Assembly (NCBI GenBank): GCA_031261485.1
Contig: JAISJO010000060.1
Coordinates: 1 to 47,458, forward strand
Origin: Propionibacteriaceae bacterium
GTDB lineage: Bacteria > Actinomycetota > Actinomycetes > Propionibacteriales > Propionibacteriaceae
Direction: 5' to 3'
DNA: 47,458 nucleotides
Position numbers and translations under genes: made by a program
Shown here: positions 1 to 8,643 of the stretch, one piece after another
How the letters are laid out: every line of letters begins with the position of its first letter
Numbering within the stretch: position 1 is the first letter of the stretch
Notes under the pieces: generated by a model
Seen by the model: only the letters and a program-made list of their open reading frames with translations
Told to the model about the DNA's origin: nothing
The model's database searches: none

Positions 1-48
1 AGACGGTCAAGGAACTGTGACATGACAAGGACTTTCTACGACTAACAC

Positions 49-969
49 TTACTTGATTGCTCCCGTGATGCCATTGGCGAAGGACCGCTGAAGCACAAGG
101 AAGATGATCATGGTCGGCAGGGACGCGAGGAGGACGGCGAGCATGAGCACTCCGTAATTCATCACGTACCCAGCGCGAAGGTTGGAAATCAACATGGGCA
201 TGGTTTGTACTGCGTTGTCCACCAAAATCACACGAGGCCATAGGAAGTTGTTCCATGCCGCCATGAAGGTGATGACGGCTGCGGCGGAATACGTGGACTT
301 CATCGTGGGGATGAAGATGCGCAGGAAAATCATGATCTCGCTCAGCCCGTCGATACGCGCGGCTTCGATGATTTCGTGGGGGAACGAGCGCGAGGCCTGG
401 CGGAACAAGAGGATGAGGAATGGCGTCGAAATCGCAGGCAAGATGACCGCGAAGGTCGAGTTGACCATTTTCAGGTCGGCGAACATCCTGAACAGAGGAA
501 TCATCGTTGCCGCGAAAGGAATCATCATGGCGAGCAGGAGGACGCTCATGACGCGGTCCTTACCCTTGGAGTGGAAGACTTCGAAGCCATAGCCAGCGAT
601 GGAGCATACGACTAGCGACAACAGTGTGGTTGCGATGGCGTTGAGACTCGAATGCCACATGGCCGAACCAACAGATTGCGAAGCAAACAAGTCTGCGATG
701 TTGGCAAAGAGATTGCCGCCCGGCAACAGTCGTGAACTCAGAACGTCTTGGCTCGTGTTGGTGGCCGAGACGACCATGAAGTACAGCGGGAAGATGGACG
801 CCAGCGCGACAATAGACAAGAAGATATACGCAGGAGCACGACGGACCATCCGAAGACCTTTGCCCCGCGCCTTGCGCTCGCTAGGTCCAGGTGTGATACT
901 CAGGGACCCAGACGATGCTGCCACGGGCTCACCGACAACAAGAGAAGTTGAATCAGTCACGTTTGTCAC
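49..969 (-). CDS. Carbohydrate ABC transporter permease (CUT1, MalG type)
   Basis: Inner-membrane permease subunit of a CUT1 sugar importer, about 306 aa, the usual size for MalG-type subunits. After a ~40-residue polar N-terminus it has six predicted membrane segments. The ATPase-docking EAA loop is intact (EAARIDGLSEIMIFLRIFIP). The start is GTG at 969, which overlaps the 3' end of the upstream permease by 17 bp; a second in-frame GTG at 960 is possible. The overlap shows translation coupled to the MalF-type partner. It is the last gene of the ROK-SBP-permease-permease operon, and no ATPase is encoded here, so a shared MsmK-like ATPase elsewhere is inferred. The substrate cannot be read from the permease. 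Bases 1-48 downstream hold no gene I can see. Confidence 0.93.
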   Translation of the reverse strand: MTNVTDSTSLVVGEPVAASSGSLSITPGPSERKARGKGLRMVRRAPAYIFLSIVALASIFPLYFMVVSATNTSQDVLSSRLLPGGNLFANIADLFASQSVGSAMWHSSLNAIATTLLSLVVCSIAGYGFEVFHSKGKDRVMSVLLLAMMIPFAATMIPLFRMFADLKMVNSTFAVILPAISTPFLILLFRQASRSFPHEIIEAARIDGLSEIMIFLRIFIPTMKSTYSAAAVITFMAAWNNFLWPRVILVDNAVQTMPMLISNLRAGYVMNYGVLMLAVLLASLPTMIIFLVLQRSFANGITGAIK

Positions 970-1897
970 CCACCTTCATCTGAATGAAGGCCAGGATCGC
1001 CACCATGATGAGAATGGCGTACGACAAGGCCGAACCGTACCCAAAGTTGGGGTTGTTCCTGAAGCTCAGGTTGTACAAGTAGTGCGACATCGTCATGGAG
1101 GTGTTCGCTGGCCCGCCCTGGGTCAGGTTCCACGACTCGTCGAACAACTGGAGAGTACCATTTGTTGACATGATGGCTGTCAGAAGAATCATGGGCTTGA
1201 GTTGCGGCACGGTGACGTAGAAGAAGGTCTTGATCGGGCCAGCGCCGTCGATTCGCGCGGCCTCGAACGTCGCGTAATCGAGGTTTTGCAGTGCAGCAAG
1301 GTAAAACACCATGTTGTAGCCGGTCCAGCGCCATACCAGACCAAGGATGATGACGAAGCGGGCGGTCCCTGTTTGGGCCAGCCAATTGATGGGCGAACCG
1401 ATGAGGTGCATCCCTAGGAGCGCGTCGTTCACAATGCCGTCGTTGGAGAACATTGTGCGGAAGACAAGGGAGTATGACACGAGGGACACGGCGCAGGGCA
1501 GGAATATCGCTGTGCGCCAGAACGCCTTGAACTTCAAGTTCGGGTCGTTCAGGAGTGTCGCCAGAATCAGAGCCAGGACAAGCATGATGGGGACCTGGAT
1601 GACGAGGTAAATGAACGTGTTCTTCAGCGTAAGCAGGAAGACGTCGTCATGGAAGAGACGTTCGTAGTTGTACCACAAGGGGTCGGCGAAGTTCAGCCGT
1701 GTGCCCTTGCCTGTCTTGAGGGACAGGATGAAGGCCTGAATCATGGGGTAGAAGTTCATCCACAAGATGAGCAGGGAGGCCGGTAGAAGGAAGGTCCAGC
1801 CGGTGAGACTGCGGCGCGACTCGATGCCGAATCGGCGTTTCTGCTTGTCAGACTCAGTATCTAACGCTGTGGTGGAGCGTGGAATGGTGCGAGGCAC
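953..1897 (-). CDS. Carbohydrate ABC transporter permease (CUT1, MalF/UgpA type)
   Basis: Second permease of the first sugar operon, about 314 aa. It has a short cytoplasmic N-terminus, six predicted membrane helices and an intact EAA loop (EAARIDGAGPIKTFFYVTVP). The GTG start at 1897 is supported by a strong TAGGAGGT ribosome site 5 bases upstream. It lies 74 bp after the solute-binding protein gene, and that gap holds a strong GC hairpin. Its 3' end overlaps the next permease gene. By family it forms a heterodimeric pore with the MalG-type partner and takes sugar from the lipoprotein encoded upstream. The exact substrate is unknown. Confidence 0.93.
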   Translation of the reverse strand: MPRTIPRSTTALDTESDKQKRRFGIESRRSLTGWTFLLPASLLILWMNFYPMIQAFILSLKTGKGTRLNFADPLWYNYERLFHDDVFLLTLKNTFIYLVIQVPIMLVLALILATLLNDPNLKFKAFWRTAIFLPCAVSLVSYSLVFRTMFSNDGIVNDALLGMHLIGSPINWLAQTGTARFVIILGLVWRWTGYNMVFYLAALQNLDYATFEAARIDGAGPIKTFFYVTVPQLKPMILLTAIMSTNGTLQLFDESWNLTQGGPANTSMTMSHYLYNLSFRNNPNFGYGSALSYAILIMVAILAFIQMKVGDKRD

Positions 1898-1921
1898 TGG
1901 ACCTCCTACTTGAGGGTTGTG

Positions 1922-1945
1922 GGGGGGCCGGAATCCCGACCCCCC
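1922..1945 (-). promoter_or_regulatory. Intercistronic GC hairpin after the binding-protein gene
   Basis: The gap between the SBP stop and the MalF-type permease holds a stem of six G against six C plus CGG/CCG, with one C-A mismatch and a 4-base loop. No U-tract follows on the minus strand. Such hairpins after malE-like genes usually protect the upstream mRNA and lower downstream expression, giving binding protein in excess. The second sugar operon has an analogous hairpin at the same place (6570-6601). Confidence 0.65.
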
Positions 1946-1971
1946 GTTGGTTGATGATGCCAGTGCGGCGA

Positions 1972-3273
1972 TTACTGCATTGCGAACTCGACGGTGGACT
2001 GCGCCTCGGCAAGAGCGGTGGCAGGGTCAGCACCATTGAGAATCTTCGTGATGGCAGCGCCCACAGCGTCGCGGGCCTCGTAGTAGTAAGCACCAGTGTT
2101 ATTGCTCGGAACCTTGGCAGCGTAGTCGACGATCTTGGAGTAAATCGCGTCTCCCCCGAAGAAGGCCTGCGGCTCGGCGTACACCTTCGACTCGCCAGCG
2201 GGCAGCCAGTTGGCCAGAGCGCCGGAAGACGGGAGGATCGTGTCGTAGAATTCGGTCGAACCAGCGAAGGTCGCCTTCAGGAAGTCCGCAGCCAAGGCGT
2301 AATTGGCATTGGACGTGATAGCCCAAGAAGAACCACCATTGGCCGAGTAGTTGGTCGCGCCGGAGACGTTCGAGAACTTGGGCAGGTTGGTGATGTCCCA
2401 CTTGCCGGACTGGTCGGCTGCGGAGGTGATGGAACCGATGATCCAGGAACCGTTGATGGTGCCAGCCACAGAGTTGTTCACGAAAGTGCCAATGTACTCA
2501 TCCCACGAGTTGACTTCGACAAAGACACCGGCCTTGACCAGTTGCTGATACATGTCGATGGACGCCAGGAGGGCATCATTGTCGGTGATGGTCGGGTTGC
2601 CCTTGGCGTCGAAGAGGGACGCGCCAGCGGACTGGAGCATCATCATGATCATATCGGAAGACCCGGCCTGGCCAGACAAGAGCGGTTTGCCTGTCTTGGC
2701 GAGCACGTCCTTGGCGATTGTCAGGTATTGGTCCCACGTGATATCGGTGAAATCAGCGACGGTGTACCCAGCCTGCGTGAGAACGTCGGTGCGCAAAGCG
2801 TCAATGGCAGCACCATTGTCGAAGGGCAGACCGTAGTTCGTGCCGTCGATGATGGAGTAGGCGACCACGCCAGCGGGGTACTGCTTGAAGTCGATTCCCG
2901 CGTTCTTGTAGTCCTGGAACAGGTCGGGATAAGCCAAAACGTTCTTCTGGAAGGCGTTGTTCTGCATCAGGAAGATGTCAGGCAACTGGTCGACCTGATT
3001 GGCTTGGCCCAGCGTCGTCAGTTTGGTCTGCAGATCATCCCACGGAGTCTCGACGATGTTGAGCTTGAAATCGGGGTGATCCTTCTGATAAATCTTCTCG
3101 GCTTCTTGCATCGCGTAGATGTTGAAGGCCGGGTCCCAGCACCAGACGGTGAGGGTATTGCCTGTGACCTCGCCACTAGGCTTGTCACCTGAGCATGCGC
3201 CGAGTCCTCCCATGGCCAGGCCCGCTGCGAGGAGCATCGCTGCTCCGCGAATAATGCGGCGATTATTCTTCAT
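1972..3273 (-). CDS. Sugar ABC transporter extracellular solute-binding lipoprotein
   Basis: Substrate-binding lipoprotein of the first CUT1 importer, 433 aa, a typical length for family 1 binding proteins. The N-terminus has two Arg, a hydrophobic stretch and the lipobox LGAC, so the mature protein should be lipid-anchored at about Cys27 on the outer face of the membrane. Aromatic-rich segments of the mature protein fit a sugar-binding cleft. The ATG at 3273 overlaps the stop of the upstream ROK regulator as ATGA, so translation is coupled; GAAAGGA lies just upstream. The gene is followed by a GC hairpin and then two permeases. Substrate is unknown; the nearby GH3 and xylose genes suggest plant-derived or host glycans, but that is inference. 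Confidence 0.94.
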   Translation of the reverse strand: MKNNRRIIRGAAMLLAAGLAMGGLGACSGDKPSGEVTGNTLTVWCWDPAFNIYAMQEAEKIYQKDHPDFKLNIVETPWDDLQTKLTTLGQANQVDQLPDIFLMQNNAFQKNVLAYPDLFQDYKNAGIDFKQYPAGVVAYSIIDGTNYGLPFDNGAAIDALRTDVLTQAGYTVADFTDITWDQYLTIAKDVLAKTGKPLLSGQAGSSDMIMMMLQSAGASLFDAKGNPTITDNDALLASIDMYQQLVKAGVFVEVNSWDEYIGTFVNNSVAGTINGSWIIGSITSAADQSGKWDITNLPKFSNVSGATNYSANGGSSWAITSNANYALAADFLKATFAGSTEFYDTILPSSGALANWLPAGESKVYAEPQAFFGGDAIYSKIVDYAAKVPSNNTGAYYYEARDAVGAAITKILNGADPATALAEAQSTVEFAMQ

Positions 3274-4541
3274 TGTTTTCCTTTCGGTCTGGCACGCCCC
3301 CCTGGGACGCGCGAGTCATTGTTGTTAGATGTGGTCTTGAGAAGAGAGGTTGTCTTCGTGGCGGGGTGGTCGAGGTAGTCCTCGAAGGCGGAAGCGGCCA
3401 TCCCGAGGGCGACGGTGTAGCCGTAGAGAGCGCTGATTTCCAGAGTGGTCGCCTGGTACGACGTGGGGAAGGCGCTTGCCTCGACGTACGGCCGAGCGGC
3501 GTCCAAGAGACGAGGCCCCAGCAGCGCGCCGATCCAACCGCCGATGAGGACGGTTTGGGGATTGAGCAGGTTGATGAGGGAGGCTAGCGCCACACCGAGG
3601 TAATGGGCGGTGGTGCGCACGACAGTCAAGGCAGTCGGGTCGCCCTCATCGCACGCTCGGGCCAGTCCAGTGAGGGCCTCCACCTGGTCCTCGTCATCGA
3701 GAAGTGGACTGGTCGGGTCGATTCCTCTGAGGGTTTCGAGAATGCCGGGCGATCCGATGTACGCCTCGACGCAACCCTTGGCCCCACAACGACACTGCCT
3801 GCCACCGGCGATGAGGACGGTGTGCCCCCATTCGCCCGCTGTGTTGGAGCGCCCACGGAATAGTGTGCCGCCGATGAGCACACCCGCGCCCACGCCTGTG
3901 CCGAGGTAGGCGATGACATGGTCTCCGTCACGCAACTCTGGCCGAGACCAGAACTCTGCGATGGCAAGGGCTTTCAGTGGGTTGTCCAAGAGTAAGGGCG
4001 CGCCCAAACGGTCGGAGAGCATATCGAGCAGTGGAACATTGTGCCATGCCCAGTAGGGAGAGAAGACAGAGGTGCCGCCGACTGGGTCAACCGCGCCTGG
4101 CGCAGAAACCCCGATGGCGAGGGGCTTCGTGTTGTGCTTGGCCACTTCAGCCTCGATGACTTCGGCGGCCTTGGCGACCACGTCGGCGGGGGTCGAGGCG
4201 TGGGAATCAATGGGCGCTTCTGAACTGGTGAGGGAGCGAAGCGCGGTGTCGAAGGTCTCGGCGTGTACGAAGGCTTCAGCGATTTCCACACCGAGGAGGA
4301 GGCCATGGTCGGGGTTGAGGGCGAGATTGGTGGTGGGCCTCCCCACAAGAGCCGCGTCGCGGGAGGCCTCCATGAGGACGCCACGGGTGAGCAGGTCTGT
4401 ACAGATGGTTCCCACGGTTGCGAAGCTCAGGCCGGTGATGTCGGCGAGCTCCCGACGCGATATTTCTCCCGCCACGTGGATCGAGCGCACAACGGCGAAG
4501 GCATTGTGCCGCCTGATGTCGGCTGCTGTACGCGAGGCCAC
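3270..4541 (-). CDS. ROK-family transcriptional regulator
   Basis: DNA-binding repressor of the ROK (NagC/XylR/Mlc) family, 423 aa. The N-terminal ~65 residues form a winged helix-turn-helix (core SRRELADITGLSFATVGTIC). The rest is a ROK fold with the zinc signature GEWGHT...CRCGAKGCVE, all Cys and the His present. Start is GTG at 4541 with GGGAAGG upstream. It is the first gene of the operon, with its stop overlapping the SBP start, so it is co-transcribed with the transporter it probably controls. A GATAAC direct-repeat motif 93 bp upstream (4634-4654), which recurs before the second sugar operon, is a candidate operator. The inducer is probably a sugar or sugar phosphate, not identifiable here. 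Confidence 0.92.
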   Translation of the reverse strand: MASRTAADIRRHNAFAVVRSIHVAGEISRRELADITGLSFATVGTICTDLLTRGVLMEASRDAALVGRPTTNLALNPDHGLLLGVEIAEAFVHAETFDTALRSLTSSEAPIDSHASTPADVVAKAAEVIEAEVAKHNTKPLAIGVSAPGAVDPVGGTSVFSPYWAWHNVPLLDMLSDRLGAPLLLDNPLKALAIAEFWSRPELRDGDHVIAYLGTGVGAGVLIGGTLFRGRSNTAGEWGHTVLIAGGRQCRCGAKGCVEAYIGSPGILETLRGIDPTSPLLDDEDQVEALTGLARACDEGDPTALTVVRTTAHYLGVALASLINLLNPQTVLIGGWIGALLGPRLLDAARPYVEASAFPTSYQATTLEISALYGYTVALGMAASAFEDYLDHPATKTTSLLKTTSNNNDSRVPGGRARPKGKQ

Positions 4542-4633
4542 GGACTCGCCTTCCCGTGCTTGTCAGGTCTTCTGCTTTGGAGACCGTGTTCAGCTTGGCC
4601 CTGCACGAGACTTTTGTCAAGACTTAGGCTATG

Positions 4634-4654
4634 GGTCGTTATAATATCGTTATC
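4634..4654 (-). promoter_or_regulatory. Candidate ROK operator: ATAAC direct repeat, 11-bp period
   Basis: On the minus strand the sequence reads GATAACGAT-ATT-ATAAC followed by GACC. Two ATAAC units sit one helical turn apart. A 21-bp match at 17 positions occurs at 8230-8250 upstream of the second sugar operon. The position upstream of the ROK gene fits autoregulation; assignment to this regulator is inference. Confidence 0.45.
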
Positions 4655-4666
4655 AAACGGTTTCGG

Positions 4667-4714
4667 CTTGCGAGAAGACTGTCAGATGGATTCTGCGACT
4701 TCGCGCAGAATGAC
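4667..4714. repeat. Family A dispersed repeat, right-end fragment
   Basis: About 48 bp matching the right end of the 148-bp family A element, ending in the intact terminal sequence TGCGACTTCGCGCAGAATGA plus C. The left end is missing. It lies between the two sugar operons. Confidence 0.75.
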
Positions 4715-4754
4715 GATAGGCGTTGGTCAGTGCTTCGCCAGTGAGGCGCGCCCC

Positions 4755-5648
4755 TTACCCCTTGACGGCACCTGCGGCCATACCCTGAATCATCCACTTC
4801 TGGACGAGCAGGAAGAGGATCAGGGGCGGCAGCGCAGCCAGAGTGGACACGGCCAGCATCTGGCCCCACTCGGTCGTGTACTGCTGAATGAAGAACCGCA
4901 AGCCAATGGGGATTGTTCGAACGGACTGCTTCTGGCTGAGGAAGGCCGACGCCACCATGTACTCGTTGTAGGCGAGCAGGAAAGCGTAAATGGCCACTGC
5001 CGCCGCGCCTGGGCCAGCCAGCGGCAAGACGATCCTGTACATCGCCGTGAACGACGTACACCCGTCCACTCGGGCCGCTTCTTCCAACTCCCGCGGAATC
5101 GAATCGAAGAAGCCCTTGAACATCCAGGTACAGAAGGGCAGTCCCATGACAACGTACAAAATGACTGCCGGCATCGGGGTGTTGAGCCAACCGAAGATGC
5201 GGAAGAGAACGAACAAGGCGATAACAGACAACACGATGGGGAAGAGTTGGAAGGCCATCAGGATGGACGACCAGACAGCGTTGACCTTTGTCTTGTAGCG
5301 CGATAGCGAATACCCCGCACACCCAGAGCAAATCAGCGTGAATCCGGTCGTGATAAGCGCAATCATGATCGAGTTGCGGAACCAGGTGGGGAAATCGGTG
5401 TTCTGGAGCACATTGACGTAGTTGTCCAGAGACAGCCTCTTGGGGAACAGAGTCGAACCCTTGAGAATGTCTATTGTTGGCCGGAGGGAGTTGATGGCCG
5501 TCAGGATCAGGGGCATGTTCGTGATGAGCATTGCCACGAGCAGGATGATGGACAAGGTCCATGCTTTCGCGCGTTTCTTGAACGCCTGCCGGTTGGACCT
5601 AGCGATTCGCCTGGTGGCGGGGCTGGTGGTACTCGTTGTCGTGCTCAT
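4755..5648 (-). CDS. Carbohydrate ABC transporter permease (CUT1, MalG type), second operon
   Basis: MalG-type permease, 297 aa, last gene of the second CUT1 operon. It has a Ser/Thr/Arg-rich cytoplasmic N-terminus, six predicted helices and an intact EAA loop (EAARVDGCTSFTAMYRIVLP). The ATG at 5648 overlaps the upstream permease stop as ATGA, so it is translationally coupled. Its sequence differs clearly from the MalG-type protein at 49-969, so the two operons are not a recent duplication and probably import different sugars. No ATPase gene accompanies it. Confidence 0.93.
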   Translation of the reverse strand: MSTTTSTTSPATRRIARSNRQAFKKRAKAWTLSIILLVAMLITNMPLILTAINSLRPTIDILKGSTLFPKRLSLDNYVNVLQNTDFPTWFRNSIMIALITTGFTLICSGCAGYSLSRYKTKVNAVWSSILMAFQLFPIVLSVIALFVLFRIFGWLNTPMPAVILYVVMGLPFCTWMFKGFFDSIPRELEEAARVDGCTSFTAMYRIVLPLAGPGAAAVAIYAFLLAYNEYMVASAFLSQKQSVRTIPIGLRFFIQQYTTEWGQMLAVSTLAALPPLILFLLVQKWMIQGMAAGAVKG

Positions 5649-6547
5649 GAGAGATCATCCGCCCTCTTCTGGAGCTTGAGCATGAAGTACGACAGGACGC
5701 CCAAGACGATGAGGGTCAGCACAGCCGAGGCGGAGCCTGTACCAAGATTTCGGTAGATGGCTTCATCGAAGGAGAAGACCATGAGATTGCGCGCGCTAGG
5801 AGAATTGTTGGTCAGTAGGTACGGGGTCTCGTAATCGTTGACCGACCAGATGGTCATGAGCACCCAGAGAATGGAACTCATGGGCAAGATTTGGGGCCAC
5901 GTTACGCTCCAGAACTTCTGCCAACGGTTCGCGCCGTCAATCTCGGCAGCCTCATCAAGAACCGTGTCGAGAGACTGAAGAGTGGCCATGAGGGAGACCA
6001 GCATGAAGGGGAAAGAGCGCCAGGCTTTGGCAATAATAGTAGCGACCACCGTTGCCTTGGGGTCGTTGAAGAAGAAGATCGTGTCAACCCCGAACCAGTT
6101 CAGAACCTGGTTGACTGCGCCGCGCTCGTCCTGCATCATCCAGCGCAGAGCGGTCATACCGACGATGGGCGGGACGACCCAGGGAAGGATGAACCCGACC
6201 CTGATGAAGCCCCGCATGGGGATGTCTTTGATGAGGAGCAGGGCCAGTCCGAGCCCGATGCCATACGACAAAAGTACGCCGCCGATGGCGAAGATAACGG
6301 AGAACCAGGCAGCCGACCAAAAATCAGGATTGTGCAGAACCAAAGAGTAGTTTTTCAGTCCGATCCAACCTTGACTCGGGTTGGTCGTCTTGCCCTTTTG
6401 GAAGGAGTAGAGAATGCCCTGGATGAGGGGGTAGGCCTGGGCGATACCAAGGAGGAGGATGCTGGGAACAGCGAGATTGATGCTGAGCAATCGATCACGG
6501 CGAGTCTGCAAGTCAGAGGCGCTGCGAGAGCCTTTGGCCTTGGCCAT
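5645..6547 (-). CDS. Carbohydrate ABC transporter permease (CUT1, MalF type), second operon
   Basis: MalF/UgpA-type permease of the second importer, 300 aa from the ATG at 6547. I chose this start because AAAGGAG lies 6 bases upstream; an in-frame extension to 6634 would run through the intercistronic hairpin and has no ribosome site. Six predicted membrane segments and the EAA loop EAAEIDGANRWQKFWSVTWP are present. The 3' end overlaps the MalG-type partner by 4 bp. It lies 118 bp after the solute-binding protein gene. Confidence 0.93.
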   Translation of the reverse strand: MAKAKGSRSASDLQTRRDRLLSINLAVPSILLLGIAQAYPLIQGILYSFQKGKTTNPSQGWIGLKNYSLVLHNPDFWSAAWFSVIFAIGGVLLSYGIGLGLALLLIKDIPMRGFIRVGFILPWVVPPIVGMTALRWMMQDERGAVNQVLNWFGVDTIFFFNDPKATVVATIIAKAWRSFPFMLVSLMATLQSLDTVLDEAAEIDGANRWQKFWSVTWPQILPMSSILWVLMTIWSVNDYETPYLLTNNSPSARNLMVFSFDEAIYRNLGTGSASAVLTLIVLGVLSYFMLKLQKRADDLS

Positions 6548-6569
6548 GTGGTCTCCTTTGACTGAGGTT

Positions 6570-6601
6570 GGGGTGGGGTTCCACAGTCGAAACCCCACCC
6601 C
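6570..6601 (-). promoter_or_regulatory. Intercistronic hairpin after second binding-protein gene
   Basis: A perfect 11-bp stem (GGGGTGGGGTT against AACCCCACCCC) with a 10-base loop lies between the SBP stop and the MalF-type gene. No U-tract follows, so an mRNA-stabilising or partial-attenuation role is more likely than full termination. It parallels the hairpin at 1922-1945. Confidence 0.7.
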
Positions 6602-6665
6602 GATTACTGAAGGTTTGCTTCCTTTCACTTGCACGTTACTTGGAAGGTCGCCTTACCGATTGATA

Positions 6666-8006
6666 TTACTTCCCTTCGTCCACGAAACCCTGGATCTTGG
6701 TCTGAGCGTTCGCTGCGAGTTGGGCGACGTTTCCGCCGGAGAACAAGCCGCGCTCAACATCCTGCATGGTGGAATCGCCGTCGATGGTGTTCATAGCGCC
6801 GAAGCCTGCGGCTGCCTGAGCGAACAGAGGCAGTGCAACAGGAGGGCCCCAAACCTTGATGGACTCGCGGTAAAGGAAGGCCGAATCGAGAGCAGGGTTG
6901 GAATCAATCGACTTGCGGGGGCTCACGCCAGAGGCGCCAGCCAGCATCAGTTCGCCACCGACTGAAGACCAGTACTCGATGAACTTCAGAGCCGCGTCCT
7001 TGTGGCCACGCTCTTCAGCCTGCTTGTAAGCCATGATGCCGTTGGTGAAGTAGAGGCCAGCCTTGGTGCCGTTCTCGTCAGCCAGGACGGGGAGTACCTT
7101 GGTTACCTTCTGGGTGTCGGCTGAAATGTGCGGGCCAAAGGACGGGGAGTCCATGACGAACGCTGCCTTGCCTTCATCGAACAATGCGATGGCTTCATCT
7201 TGGGTAATCGTCGTGGCCGTCGGGTTGATGCAGCCGGAGCCGCCCTGGCCCATGGAGGCGATGTAGTTGAGAGCGTCGATCTCACGAGGTGAGGTCAGAG
7301 CGGCATTGCCCTCCTTGTCGAACATGCCTGCACCGAAAGCGATGCCCTGCATGAAGGTCCAGTGGGGTGTGCCACCGTCGGCGATGCCATAGATGCCCGA
7401 GCCAAGTCCTGCAACCGCCTCGCATGCCGTCTTGAGTTCCGCATAGGTCGTGGGAACGTCCACGCCAGCCTGCTGGAGGAGGTCCTCACGGTAATACCAC
7501 ACGCGGATATCGGTTGCCCACGGGATGGCCAGGTAGTTGCCTTCGCCGTCCAGGTAGTAATCCATGGAGCCGTCGACGAAGTCGTCGTACGTGCCGTCTG
7601 CCTTCCACTTGTCGACAATGTCGTTCAGCGGGAGGATGGCGTCAGCGTCCTGCTGGAGGCCGAAGGGCTGGAAGCCGCCGCCGGTGGAGACATCGGGAGC
7701 CTCATTGGCGCCGACAGCCTGCGCGAAGGTCTGGTACCAGTTGTCCCAGGTCTTCATGGTGTAGTTGATCTTGATGCCAGGATTGTCGGCCTCGAACTTC
7801 GCAACGAGTTCCTTGGCCTTCACGTCGTACTGGCCAGCAGGGCCCCATGACATATCCCAGAATTCCAGGGTGACGGGCGCGGCACCAGATTCACTGGCAG
7901 CGCCTGTGCTGGAAGTGTCGGGGCTGGTGCAGCCAGCCATTCCGACCATGCTCGCTGCCGCGATCAGAGCGACAGCTGCGGTCCGGAACCTTCGATTGGT
8001 TCTCAT
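6666..8006 (-). CDS. Sugar ABC transporter solute-binding lipoprotein, second operon
   Basis: Family 1 solute-binding lipoprotein, 446 aa. The ATG at 8006 is preferred: GAAAGGA lies 9 bases upstream, and the in-frame GTG at 8024 falls inside that ribosome site. The signal peptide starts MRTNRRFR and ends in the lipobox MAGC, followed by a Ser/Thr/Ala-rich tether. The mature part opens with the typical SBP strand (VTLEFWDMSWG). By position it is the most highly expressed gene of the operon and is followed by a hairpin and two permeases. A LacI-type operator lies 111 bp upstream. The specific sugar is unknown. Confidence 0.94.
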   Translation of the reverse strand: MRTNRRFRTAAVALIAAASMVGMAGCTSPDTSSTGAASESGAAPVTLEFWDMSWGPAGQYDVKAKELVAKFEADNPGIKINYTMKTWDNWYQTFAQAVGANEAPDVSTGGGFQPFGLQQDADAILPLNDIVDKWKADGTYDDFVDGSMDYYLDGEGNYLAIPWATDIRVWYYREDLLQQAGVDVPTTYAELKTACEAVAGLGSGIYGIADGGTPHWTFMQGIAFGAGMFDKEGNAALTSPREIDALNYIASMGQGGSGCINPTATTITQDEAIALFDEGKAAFVMDSPSFGPHISADTQKVTKVLPVLADENGTKAGLYFTNGIMAYKQAEERGHKDAALKFIEYWSSVGGELMLAGASGVSPRKSIDSNPALDSAFLYRESIKVWGPPVALPLFAQAAAGFGAMNTIDGDSTMQDVERGLFSGGNVAQLAANAQTKIQGFVDEGK

Positions 8007-8116
8007 TTGATGTGTTCCTTTCACGTTTTGGTGTTGTGCCGACTGGCTGTTGGGAGGAGTTCATTCTCCGCTCCATACAGTGATTCACCCGGCTCAAAGG
8101 GGTTGCGGTTTCTTCT

Positions 8117-8132
8117 GTGGAACCGCTTCCAC
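8117..8132 (-). promoter_or_regulatory. LacI-family operator upstream of second sugar operon
   Basis: GTGGAACCGCTTCCAC has perfect 6-bp arms around a central CG and matches the general LacI-family consensus TGNAANCGNTTNCA at every fixed position. It lies 111 bp before the SBP start. No lacI gene is in the window, so a regulator acting from elsewhere is inferred. Confidence 0.65.
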
Positions 8133-8229
8133 TCTGCAAGGTTTCCCGGCAGTCTCATTGTGGGTTGGGACTAAGGGGAACCCCGTCCCAAGAATCTACT
8201 CCATTTCTCACCCGATGGGCGGTTTGGCC

Positions 8230-8250
8230 GATAACGATTTGATAACAACG
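8230..8250 (+). promoter_or_regulatory. Second copy of the GATAAC direct-repeat motif
   Basis: Reads GATAACGAT-TTG-ATAAC then AACG on the plus strand, 17 of 21 identical to the motif before the ROK operon at 4634-4654, in opposite orientation relative to transcription. It lies 224 bp before the SBP start of the second operon. Shared control by the ROK protein is a testable inference. Confidence 0.4.
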
Positions 8251-8643
8251 TGATGGGCCGTGCTATTTGCTCTCTTCGTGTCGGTCTCCGGCCACCTGGT
8301 TGCTCCTTCATGAGGATGGGCTTGGCGACGTGTTTTTCGTTGTCAGTGGGGTGATAAGTGATGGGTGAGCCAAGCAGAGTGCTCGCAGATTTGTTGGAGG
8401 ATGGGCAGGGCGGTTTCTTGAAAGTTTCGCTGCTGGTCAAGGAGCTTGGAGCCGACTCTGAGCCCGACACCCAGTGCCGGTATGATGAGAGAGCGCGGCT
8501 CCTGAGGGGCCGTGCCTGGTCGCAGTCGGCGAGCAGGCGATCACAGAAGGTCTGATGCCAAATGACGGTCCCGGTGCCGGTGATCGACTCTATCCGCTCC
8601 CAGATCAACACATTTACCGGAATCAATCCAAGGAGCATCACCC
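8251..8643. other. Intergenic region without a confident gene
   Basis: I see no convincing coding sequence in these 393 bases. Minus-strand frames give short open stretches of about 60-150 codons, but none has a recognisable domain or a ribosome site. A degraded gene is possible. The last bases carry the AAGGAG ribosome site of the downstream methyltransferase. Confidence 0.5.

Noticed and set aside
1879-3192. Long plus-strand open frame (437 codons) opposite the first binding-protein gene
   Set aside because: It lies antisense to a clear lipoprotein gene, has biased composition and no domain; it is a high-GC shadow frame.
8171-8641. Minus-strand open frame of 156 codons between the second sugar operon and the methyltransferase
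   Set aside because: It has no recognisable domain or ribosome site, and overlaps the likely regulatory region. A decayed gene cannot be excluded.
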